A DNA stretch of 13,083 bases from Hydrogenophaga sp. (GTDB lineage Bacteria > Pseudomonadota > Gammaproteobacteria > Burkholderiales > Burkholderiaceae). The DNA is taken from positions 1 to 13,083 of the forward strand of contig JALOSH010000052.1 of the NCBI GenBank assembly GCA_025458545.1, written 5' to 3'. Below are positions 7,012 to 13,083 of this stretch, piece by piece. Numbering within the stretch: position 1 is the stretch's first letter; each line of letters starts with the position of its first letter. The position numbers and the translations under genes are program-made. The notes beneath the pieces are model-generated. The model ran no database searches and was not told the origin of the DNA. It saw only the letters and a program-made list of their open reading frames with translations.

Positions 7012-9020
7012 ACCTCGCTCAAGGGGTCTACCGGCTCCTGACGCGGTTGCTGACCCCTGTGGCCATCGGATGGTTCTGGTGGCGTTCCCGCAAGGAACCA
7101 GCGTACGCCGCTCGATTGAGCGAGAGACTGGGCTTCCACGAGCTGCCGCCGGAGGCCAATGCAGGCATTCTGTTGCACGCGGCGTCGGTGGGGGAGGTCC
7201 AGGCTGCCCAGTCCCTGCTGAAAGGCCTCCTGCAGGACTGGCCCGCCCACGCATTGACCGTCAGCACCATCACACCCACTGGCGCCCAGGCTTTGCAGAG
7301 CGCATGGGGTGACCGGATTCGTCACGTCTTCCTGCCGCTGGACACACCCGGGGCCACGGCGCGGTTCCTGGACCGCCTGCAGCCCAGCCTGGTGGTGCTC
7401 ATGGAGCGGGAGATCTGGCCCGAATTGATGCGGCAGTGCCGGCTGCGCTGCATTCCCGTCGCCCTGGTGAATGCCCGGCTGTCGGAGCGCTCGGCCAACA
7501 CCTATGCCCGCTTCCGGTCTGTGTTCCAACCGGTCTGGCGGCACTTGTCGCTGGTCGCCGCAGCCGAAGCCCAGAGCCTGGAACGGTACCTGTCGTTGGG
7601 CGTACCCCAGGGCAAGGGTCTGTGCACCGGCAACCTCAAGTTCGATTTGCCCAGCAATCCCGCTCCCCTTCGGACAGAACCAGCACTGCAAGGCAGGTTC
7701 GTGGTGGTGGCGGGCAGCACCCACGACGCCGAAGAAGACGCGCTGCTGACCCTCTGGCCTGCGTTGGCGAGTCGTTTCCCGCGGGTGCTGCTGGTGCTGG
7801 TCCCGCGCCATCCGCAGCGCTTTGACGCCGTGGCCAGCAAGCTGAAACAACGCGGACTCGCCTTCGTTCGCCACGGCAGCGGTGAACGCCCCTCACCAGA
7901 GACCGCTGTCTGGCTGGGTGACACCATGGGCCATCTCCCGCACTGGTACGGCCAAGCCGAATTGTGCTTTATCGGCGGCAGTCTGGCGCCGGTCGGTGGA
8001 CACAATCCGCTGGAAGCCATGGCGCACGGAAAACCGGTGTTCTACGGTCCCCACACTCACAACTTCGAACAGCTCTATCAGCAGATCGACGCGGCGGCGG
8101 CGGGTCAGCGCGTAGCATCGGCCGAAGACTTGGTCACCGCCATGGAGCAGGCTTGCCTTGAGATGGGACCCTGGCGCGAGATGGGGGCAAGGGGAGTGGA
8201 TTGGCTGAGGCAGCAACAAGGCGCCACCGACCGGACGCTGCAAGCGCTGTCTGTGCTGTGGGCTCCCTTGAAACCACGCAGCCTGGGACGTATCGTGGTC
8301 GCACGCGTGGACCAGAGCCAGGTCTGGAGCGACCCTGCGCTGCTCAGCTCACCCCCAGCGGACGATTTCAATCCGGTGAACCTGCCGCATGGCGCTGAGC
8401 CGATGGCCACCGGCAGCGGTCGCGGCCAGGTGCACGTCGTGCAGCGCGGCCCCACCTCCGTGGTGGTGCGCCACTACCGGCGCGGCGGACTGATGGCGCG
8501 CATCAGTGAGGACCGCTTCTGGGGCACTGAGGCGCGCAACAGCCGGGCCATGCGGGAGTTTTTGCTGCTGCGCCGGATGCGGGCCTGGAACCTGCCGGTG
8601 CCCTCACCCGCTGCGGCCCACGCGCAGCGGCACGGTCTGTGGCAGAGCGTCGACATCATGGTGGCGCTGTTACCCGGCACCAGCAACCTCGTCCAGCGAC
8701 TCCAAAATGCAGCGCTGACAAACGCCGAGTGGCAACGCATCGGTCTAGCCATCCGACAACTTCATGAGCGTCAGGTTTTTCACGCCGACCTAAACGCCCA
8801 CAATCTGCTACTGGACAACCAAGGGCATGCATGGATCGTGGATTTCGACAAATGCCTCATTCGGAGCGGACAAGCCTGGAAAGCCAGCAACCTGGCCCGT
8901 TTGCTGCGTTCCCTTCGCAAAGAGGTGATGCGTCAATCGCCGTTTCACTGGTCTGAAAACGACTGGCAACATCTCTTAAACGGCTACGAGGCAAGCCACT
9001 TGGTGACCCTTCCTTCATGA
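6987..9020 (+). CDS. waaA: Bifunctional Kdo transferase (WaaA/KdtA) - Kdo kinase (KdkA) fusion
   Basis: One uninterrupted frame of 677 aa from ATG 6987. TTG 7008 would give 670 aa; it overlaps the preceding stop as TTGA and has a better RBS, so the start is uncertain. Residues ~1-428 are WaaA (E. coli KdtA is 425 aa): an N-terminal membrane anchor, LLHAASVGEV with the catalytic-type Glu70, EIWPELM, LVNARLSERSA, TGNLKFD, AGSTHDAEED, and the CMP-Kdo-binding GGSLAPVGGHNPLEAM (330-345). After a linker of about 40 residues, ~473-677 form a KdkA/WaaP-type kinase: VVRHYRRGGL, REFLLLRRM, LPVPSP, catalytic H599-A-D601-L-N-A-H-N606 and D619-F-D621-K-C. All key residues of both halves are present. It should add Kdo from CMP-Kdo to lipid IVA and then phosphorylate it, at the cytoplasmic face of the inner membrane. 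Because KdkA usually accompanies mono-Kdo transferases, transfer of a single Kdo is inferred. It overlaps waaL by ATGA. Confidence 0.93.
   Translation: MGSGALALNLAQGVYRLLTRLLTPVAIGWFWWRSRKEPAYAARLSERLGFHELPPEANAGILLHAASVGEVQAAQSLLKGLLQDWPAHALTVSTITPTGAQALQSAWGDRIRHVFLPLDTPGATARFLDRLQPSLVVLMEREIWPELMRQCRLRCIPVALVNARLSERSANTYARFRSVFQPVWRHLSLVAAAEAQSLERYLSLGVPQGKGLCTGNLKFDLPSNPAPLRTEPALQGRFVVVAGSTHDAEEDALLTLWPALASRFPRVLLVLVPRHPQRFDAVASKLKQRGLAFVRHGSGERPSPETAVWLGDTMGHLPHWYGQAELCFIGGSLAPVGGHNPLEAMAHGKPVFYGPHTHNFEQLYQQIDAAAAGQRVASAEDLVTAMEQACLEMGPWREMGARGVDWLRQQQGATDRTLQALSVLWAPLKPRSLGRIVVARVDQSQVWSDPALLSSPPADDFNPVNLPHGAEPMATGSGRGQVHVVQRGPTSVVVRHYRRGGLMARISEDRFWGTEARNSRAMREFLLLRRMRAWNLPVPSPAAAHAQRHGLWQSVDIMVALLPGTSNLVQRLQNAALTNAEWQRIGLAIRQLHERQVFHADLNAHNLLLDNQGHAWIVDFDKCLIRSGQAWKASNLARLLRSLRKEVMRQSPFHWSENDWQHLLNGYEASHLVTLPS
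6995..6998 (+). promoter_or_regulatory. Ribosome-binding site bearing on the waaA start choice
   Basis: GGAG at 6995-6998 lies 9 nt before TTG 7008, whose codon shares bases with the TGA of the preceding gene. No such site precedes ATG 6987. If this site is used, the protein begins MNLAQGVYRLLTRLL, which resembles ordinary WaaA N-termini better than the ATG version with its seven extra residues. Confidence 0.4.
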
Positions 9021-10198
9021 CACTCTCACACCGCTTGTACATCGGTGCCCAGCTGTCCCTGGTTCTGGCGTTTTTCGCTTTTCCGATCTCGGTCGCCCTG
9101 GCGAATCTGTCGTTGGTGCTGACATTGCTGCTGTGGATGTCGGCGATGGGCCACCAGGCAGCACGCGCCGCCCTGGGCCAGGCGATGCGAAACCCCTTGG
9201 TGATGCCTGCGCTGGCGCTTTTTGCCTGGATCGTGATCGCCATGGCCTGGTCACCGGCGGACCGGGGTGCGATGGGCGGCTTCATCCAGAAGTACTTGAA
9301 ATTCGCGCTGATCCCCGTCATGGTGGCGTTGCTTCAAGATGCCACCGTGCGCCGACGCAGCTGGAACGCATTCGGTGTGGCGATGCTGCTGACGCTGTGC
9401 GTGACCTGGCTCAACGTCTGGTTCGATTTTCCGTTCACGCGCACCCGGAACCAGGGTTTCGGGACCGATCACACCGTCGTCAAGGACTACATCTCCCAGG
9501 GCATCATGATGTCTTTCTTCGCGGCTATGTGCGCCTACCTCGCCCTGAAGATGCGTCCTGAAAAATGGGCCTGGGCCGGGTGGATCGGCTGGACCCTGGC
9601 ATCGATCAGCATCCTCTTTCTTTCGCTGGGGCGCACGGGGTACCTTGCCTGGGGACGAATGGCCATTGGCGCCCTGGCCGGAGTGCTGACCGTGCTGGCC
9701 GTGGTCTTCGCTGCGTCTCCGGCTTTGCAGGAGCGGAGTGCGGTGGCATTTCGAGAAGCGACCAGCTCCAACCTGGAGCAGGTCACCTCCGTCGGCGCTC
9801 GGGTGCAGATGGCCCTGTTTGTGCTGGACAGCGCGCCAGATGCACTGATGGCGGGACACGGAACCGCCTCCTATCCGGTGCTCGCCGCCAATCACTTCAA
9901 GGACCCGGGGTACTGCGCCGTGGTTTGTCCCCACCCGCACAACCAGTTCTCATTTTTTCTATTTGAGCAAGGAGCGATCGGGTTGGGGCTGTTCCTGTGG
10001 TTCATAGCCGCACTCGTTCGCTCATCCTGGCAACAGGACCCCCAGCGCCGGGCGTTGGGAATGGCGTTGGTGGGCGTGATGTGTGCCGCCTGCATGACCC
10101 ACAGCTCGCTGTGGTTGTCCACCGAAAGCCATTTCCTGATCCTCATCAGTGCTCTGGCCATGGCCAGCATGCAAGCGCGACGAGACCGACACCCATGA
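9017..10198 (+). CDS. waaL: O-antigen ligase family protein (WaaL-like)
   Basis: A polytopic inner-membrane protein of 393 aa, normal for the O-antigen ligase/polymerase superfamily. Around ten hydrophobic segments are visible, two of them in the first 50 residues. The family signature regions are LGRTGYLAWGR (Arg206), GHGTASYP, and PHPHNQFSFFLFEQGAIGLG with His308 before Asn. An Arg and a His at equivalent places are reported as essential in WaaL enzymes. The role would be transfer of undecaprenyl-pyrophosphate-linked O-antigen to the lipid A-core on the periplasmic side. ATG 9017 overlaps the upstream stop as ATGA and has no strong RBS, so it probably relies on translational coupling. Wzy polymerases share the fold; the place beside waaA and the core glycosyltransferases favours ligase. 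Confidence 0.85.
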   Translation: MTLSHRLYIGAQLSLVLAFFAFPISVALANLSLVLTLLLWMSAMGHQAARAALGQAMRNPLVMPALALFAWIVIAMAWSPADRGAMGGFIQKYLKFALIPVMVALLQDATVRRRSWNAFGVAMLLTLCVTWLNVWFDFPFTRTRNQGFGTDHTVVKDYISQGIMMSFFAAMCAYLALKMRPEKWAWAGWIGWTLASISILFLSLGRTGYLAWGRMAIGALAGVLTVLAVVFAASPALQERSAVAFREATSSNLEQVTSVGARVQMALFVLDSAPDALMAGHGTASYPVLAANHFKDPGYCAVVCPHPHNQFSFFLFEQGAIGLGLFLWFIAALVRSSWQQDPQRRALGMALVGVMCAACMTHSSLWLSTESHFLILISALAMASMQARRDRHP

Positions 10199-11259
10199 CC
10201 TCGCTCACCATTGCTTTCCATTCCAACCAACTCTCGATTCGGGGTACAGAGGTCGCCCTGTACGACTACGCACTGAACAGCGAGACATTGCTCAACCACC
10301 GCAGTTTGATCGTCTACAACGCCAGCAGCCCGCACAACAGCGCCGAAGCAATGGATAAGTTCAGGGCGCGTTTCGACGTTGTGGGCTACCGCCACCCCAG
10401 CGAGCTTGACGCACTGCTCAGCTACCACCAGGCGGATTTGTTGTACGCCATCAAAGCAGGCAAGAACGATGGTCTTTGGTCAAGCACCGTGCCCACCATG
10501 GTGCACGCCGTCTTCCCGACAAGTCCAAGTCAAGTCCACGGCGCTTCGTTCGCCTTCATTTCAGAGTGGCTCAGTCGGCATTGCGCCAGCGGCAGGATTC
10601 CGAGCGTGCCTCACATCGTTGAACTGCCTGAAGTCAATGGCGATCTGCGGGAAGAACTGGGCATACCGAAGCATGCCAAGGTGCTCGGCTGCCACGGCGG
10701 CAAAGACAGCTTCGATGTGCCCGCTGCCATCGAGGCCGTTCAAGAAACACTGGCGACCGCGCCAGATACCTGGTTCGTCTTCTTGAACATCGGGCGCTTC
10801 GTCGACCATCCACGGGCTCTGTTCCTGCCAGGCAGCAGTGACATGGAATACAAGACCCGCTTCATCAACACCTGCGACGCCATGCTGCACGCGCGCCTTC
10901 AGGGCGAATCCTTTGGCCTTGCCTGCGGCGAATTTTCGATCCGCAACAAGCCAGTGATCACTTATGCCCGCAGCAAACATCGTCATCACATCGATGTGCT
11001 GGGCGACACGGGCTTCTATTACAACGATGCGCGGTCTCTCGTCGACATCATCAAACGGCTGGAACCCGCAGCACTGAAGCACCAGTCCTGGGACCGATAC
11101 TCTGCGCTGTACAACCGGAAGATGGTGATGGAGCTGTTCGATCGGCATCTGATCCAGCCAGCGCTGAGCAACCGAGACCTGTCCAGACCGCAACTCAGTC
11201 TCCGATGGCGAGACAGGTTGGCCTTCCACCGGTTCAAACTGAGCATGCGTTTGCGCTAA
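10195..11259 (+). CDS. GT-B fold glycosyltransferase (GT4-like), LPS core or O-antigen
   Basis: 354 aa, starting at ATG 10195, which overlaps the waaL stop as ATGA. The N-terminus FHSNQLSIRGTEVALYDYA resembles a GT-B acceptor-domain start with a G-T-E turn. The C-terminal half carries CDAMLHARLQGESFGLACGE, in which E238 and E246 form an E-x7-E pattern as in GT4-type donor-sugar sites. The last ~40 residues are basic (RPQLSLRWRDRLAFHRF), suiting a peripheral contact with the inner-membrane surface. It is the last gene of the + strand operon. Sugar and acceptor are unknown. Base composition appears lower in GC than in its neighbours in places: hand counts of the 60-base lines at 10441 and 10981 give about 53% and 57% GC, while the line at 10681 gives 67%. 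Confidence 0.8.
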   Translation: MTSLTIAFHSNQLSIRGTEVALYDYALNSETLLNHRSLIVYNASSPHNSAEAMDKFRARFDVVGYRHPSELDALLSYHQADLLYAIKAGKNDGLWSSTVPTMVHAVFPTSPSQVHGASFAFISEWLSRHCASGRIPSVPHIVELPEVNGDLREELGIPKHAKVLGCHGGKDSFDVPAAIEAVQETLATAPDTWFVFLNIGRFVDHPRALFLPGSSDMEYKTRFINTCDAMLHARLQGESFGLACGEFSIRNKPVITYARSKHRHHIDVLGDTGFYYNDARSLVDIIKRLEPAALKHQSWDRYSALYNRKMVMELFDRHLIQPALSNRDLSRPQLSLRWRDRLAFHRFKLSMRLR

Positions 11260-12008
11260 CGCTGCATGAATTCATACGGCGAAGAGACGTCGTACTGTAC
11301 GGCTGCGTACCGGAAGAAGGTCTCTAGCGCGATGAAAAGGCTGTAAAGGAAGCCAGGGCCGCCACAAAGGACAGCGCGCTGGAAAACGTACACCCGCAGG
11401 AAAACGACGCTCCCCATCAAAAGCCCCCGCAACACCCCGCCCTTCTTGCCTTGCGTCCTGCGTTTGGTCGCACCCAGCTGCACATACTGAGCCAGCTTGC
11501 GCAGGCTGCCATACACCGTTGAACGCGAGTGATGCAACAGACGATGGCGAAAGCGCCGAATCGGCACGGCGTGAAGGAGTTGGGGTGCTTCGTGCACCAC
11601 ACCCTCGAATCCGAGGAGCGTCTCGCGGCGGAACAGCCGCTGAATACCACCACGCGGCTTCATGCGGCTCAGTGCCCCAGAGCTCACCGACTTTGATATC
11701 TCGGCTTGCAGCTCGGATGAAATCTCCTCATCGGCGTCCAGGAAAAACACATAGTCCGTTCTCAGGTGGCCAATTGCGCGTGTTCGCTGGACGCCAAAGC
11801 CCTGCCAGTCCGCGTAAATCTGCACCTGCGCGCCCAGTGATTGGGCGAGTTCAGCAGTGCCGTCCGTGCTGCCGCTGTCAACCACCACAATCTGACTTGC
11901 AAACGCCGCACTGCGCAAGCAGGCCTCGATCCGAGGCGCTTCATTGAACGTCAGTACAACCACCCCGAGCGTCGGTGGCGACACCGCGATGGCCAGCGGC
12001 TCAGCCAC
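11256..12008 (-). CDS. Family 2 glycosyltransferase, WaaE/KdtX/LgtF-like, with shortened acceptor region
   Basis: A 250-aa GT-A glycosyltransferase like the LPS core β-glucosyltransferases WaaE/KdtX/LgtF. The N-terminal GVVVLTFNEAPRIEACL, VVVDSGSTDGT (41-51) and LDADEEIS (DxD at 91-93) are intact, and the C-terminal YVQLGATKRR, hydrophobic YVFQRAVLCGGPGFLYSLF and FRYAAVQYD follow the family. Between DADEE and the conserved VHE (138-140) only about 45 residues remain. Related proteins have roughly 70 there, including a stretch like FxGRWIRHGGWYPD before QLRLFRR; here it is only PRGGIQRLFRR. The frame is open throughout, so this is a deletion or subfamily trait and not a frameshift. GTG 12008 overlaps the upstream gene by 8 bp and has GGAG 5 nt before it. 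It probably adds a hexose to the inner core if active. Confidence 0.85.
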   Translation of the reverse strand: MAEPLAIAVSPPTLGVVVLTFNEAPRIEACLRSAAFASQIVVVDSGSTDGTAELAQSLGAQVQIYADWQGFGVQRTRAIGHLRTDYVFFLDADEEISSELQAEISKSVSSGALSRMKPRGGIQRLFRRETLLGFEGVVHEAPQLLHAVPIRRFRHRLLHHSRSTVYGSLRKLAQYVQLGATKRRTQGKKGGVLRGLLMGSVVFLRVYVFQRAVLCGGPGFLYSLFIALETFFRYAAVQYDVSSPYEFMQR

Positions 12009-12861
12009 GGGAACTCCATTTCCACAGGCCCATCCAGCGGCCCCACATGCGTGCCAGCAGGCGGGGAGACCATGCGATCACCCGCAACGGCAAAGCTACC
12101 GAGGTGCCCAGCAGTACCTTCCAGCGCTGCCACTTTGCCTGGCTGATGGATCGGTGTTTGGCGGTGTAGATCAACTTCGATTGGGCATGGTGATAGCCCC
12201 GCAGGTATTCGCTTCTCCAGGGCTGGTCTCCCTTGACCGAGCCGCGGGAGCGATGAACGGCCTGCACAGCCGGCACGACGACCATTGGCAGCTTGTGCTG
12301 AAACAGTCGCAGGCACAGGTCATCGTCTTCGTAATACAGAAAGAAACGCTCGTCGAAAAAGCCGACGTCCGCGAAACGATCCAGGCGAAGCAGCATGGCA
12401 GCCCCGACCACAAACCCCACACAAGTCGGGCCCTCAGCACCGGGACCCCGGGATCGCCACACGACACCGGGCCAGCGGTAGTTCACGTCGGGCTGCCCCT
12501 GTCCATCGCACAGCTGTGGCGCCAGCATGGCCGCCTCTGGCATGTCTTGTGCCGCACGCACCAGCTCGCGCAATCCACCCGGTGTGATCTCGCAGTCGGG
12601 GTTGAGCAAGAAGGCCAAGGGCGTTTTCACCTCAGCCAGCGCGCGGTTGTTGGCCGCCCCGAAGCCGAGGTTGCGCCCGTGCTCCAGCACCAGGGCTTGC
12701 GACCACTGGGTCCGGGCACGCGCAGGCGTCTGATCGGAGCTGCCATTGTCCGAAACCATCACGTGCGGACAATGGTCGAGCAAGCCACGCAGGCTGTCCA
12801 GACAGTGGGCACTCTGGTAAGTCACCAGCACCACCGTCACCAGTTGAAGAGGGTCGTGCAT
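12001..12861 (-). CDS. Family 2 glycosyltransferase, rhamnosyltransferase (WbbL)-like
   Basis: 286 aa from ATG 12861, 5 nt after the mutase stop. A TTG at 12870, overlapping that stop as TTGA, would add three residues; neither has a strong RBS. The order of motifs is that of WbbL/rhamnosyltransferase-like GT2 proteins: VTVVLVTYQSA, VSDNGSSDQT, NLGFGAANNRAL, FLLNPDCEI (the NPD triad in place of DxD), VVGAAMLLRL and FDERFFLYYEDDDLCLRL, with the general-base-type acidic cluster. The C-terminus is basic and amphipathic (LPLRVIAWSPRLLARMWGRW), probably for membrane contact. The donor may be a deoxysugar such as dTDP-rhamnose or a mannose-type nucleotide sugar; the adjacent phosphomannomutase-like gene hints at the latter but does not prove it. 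Confidence 0.88.
   Translation of the reverse strand: MHDPLQLVTVVLVTYQSAHCLDSLRGLLDHCPHVMVSDNGSSDQTPARARTQWSQALVLEHGRNLGFGAANNRALAEVKTPLAFLLNPDCEITPGGLRELVRAAQDMPEAAMLAPQLCDGQGQPDVNYRWPGVVWRSRGPGAEGPTCVGFVVGAAMLLRLDRFADVGFFDERFFLYYEDDDLCLRLFQHKLPMVVVPAVQAVHRSRGSVKGDQPWRSEYLRGYHHAQSKLIYTAKHRSISQAKWQRWKVLLGTSVALPLRVIAWSPRLLARMWGRWMGLWKWSSRG
12014..12017 (-). promoter_or_regulatory. Ribosome-binding site that decides a GTG start
   Basis: On the - strand GGAG (12017-12014) lies 5 nt before GTG 12008. It sits inside the end of the upstream glycosyltransferase gene and supports the GTG start of the WaaE-like gene. No ATG lies between this GTG and the first conserved strand (GVVVLTFNE). Confidence 0.55.
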
Positions 12862-12866
12862 AGCGA

Positions 12867-13083
12867 TCAATGTGCCGCCATGCCCACCACCGCATCCGCC
12901 TTGGCCTGCTTCAGCAGGGCCAGCATCTCGCCTTCGATGCGGTGCAGCGCTTCGGGTGTATGACCTTCGAAGCGCAGCACCAGCACCGGCGTGGTGTTGG
13001 AGGCGCGGATCAGGCCAAATCCATCGGGCCAGTCGACGCGCACGCCGTCGATGGTGGACACCTTGGCGGGCGCCTCAAAGCGG
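12867..13083 (-). CDS. Phosphomannomutase/phosphoglucomutase, C-terminal fragment (5' part outside window)
   Basis: The last 71 or so codons of an α-D-phosphohexomutase; the frame is open to the right edge, so the real start lies beyond the window. VSTIDGVRVDW, then GFGLIRASNTTPVLVLRFEG, is the phosphate-binding loop and domain 4 signature of the PMM/PGM (AlgC/ManB-like) family, and a final amphipathic helix ends in AVVGMAAH. The enzyme interconverts hexose 1- and 6-phosphates, supplying GDP-mannose or UDP-glucose precursors for LPS and exopolysaccharide. It is the upstream gene of the - strand operon. Whether it acts on mannose, glucose or both cannot be told from this part. Confidence 0.92.
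   Translation of the reverse strand, partial: RFEAPAKVSTIDGVRVDWPDGFGLIRASNTTPVLVLRFEGHTPEALHRIEGEMLALLKQAKADAVVGMAAH

Noticed and set aside
8376..8405. Separate start for a stand-alone Kdo kinase (GTG 8376 or ATG 8403)
   Set aside because: No Shine-Dalgarno sequence precedes either codon and the frame is continuous with WaaA; fusion is the simpler reading, although internal initiation is not excluded.
11944..12963. Long + strand open frame of 339 codons opposite the two GT2/mutase genes
   Set aside because: It spans several real genes antisense and has no recognisable domain; the - strand frames carry strong family motifs.

Overview
The window is GC-rich, gene-dense DNA. Its gene content and protein style (TolC, MsbA, Kdo transferase, O-antigen ligase) point to a Gram-negative bacterium, most likely a betaproteobacterium of the Burkholderiales, perhaps Comamonadaceae. 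That placement rests on recognising the proteins and gene order, not on any marker RNA gene, since there is none here. No tRNA, rRNA, insertion sequence, CRISPR array or prophage gene was seen.

Layout. Left block, + strand (1-4231): the C-terminal half of an RND efflux permease, a divergent PCMT-family methyltransferase, a small single-domain rhodanese and a TolC-type outer-membrane channel. The permease and TolC could form parts of one export machine, but the periplasmic adaptor is not in view. A convergent gene follows on the - strand (4259-6034): MsbA, the flippase that moves lipid A-core across the inner membrane. From a 236-bp divergent intergenic region rich in palindromes, a tightly coupled + strand operon runs to 11259. 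It encodes a small GT-A-like glycosyltransferase, a Kdo transferase fused to a Kdo kinase (WaaA-KdkA), an O-antigen ligase (WaaL-like) and a GT-B glycosyltransferase, and all its junctions overlap. A second compact operon arrives on the - strand from the right edge: the C-terminus of a phosphomannomutase/phosphoglucomutase, a rhamnosyltransferase-like GT2 and a WaaE/KdtX-like GT2. The two operons meet tail to tail with overlapping stop codons (CTAA, 11256-11259).

Taken together, 4259-13083 is a lipopolysaccharide core assembly locus. It covers sugar-phosphate supply (mutase), addition and phosphorylation of Kdo on lipid A (WaaA-KdkA), core extension (four glycosyltransferases), flipping (MsbA) and ligation of O-antigen (WaaL).

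The best candidates for something unusual are the single-polypeptide Kdo transferase-Kdo kinase, the PCMT homologue without the canonical active-site segment, and the WaaE-like GT2 that seems to lack about 20 residues of the usual acceptor region.
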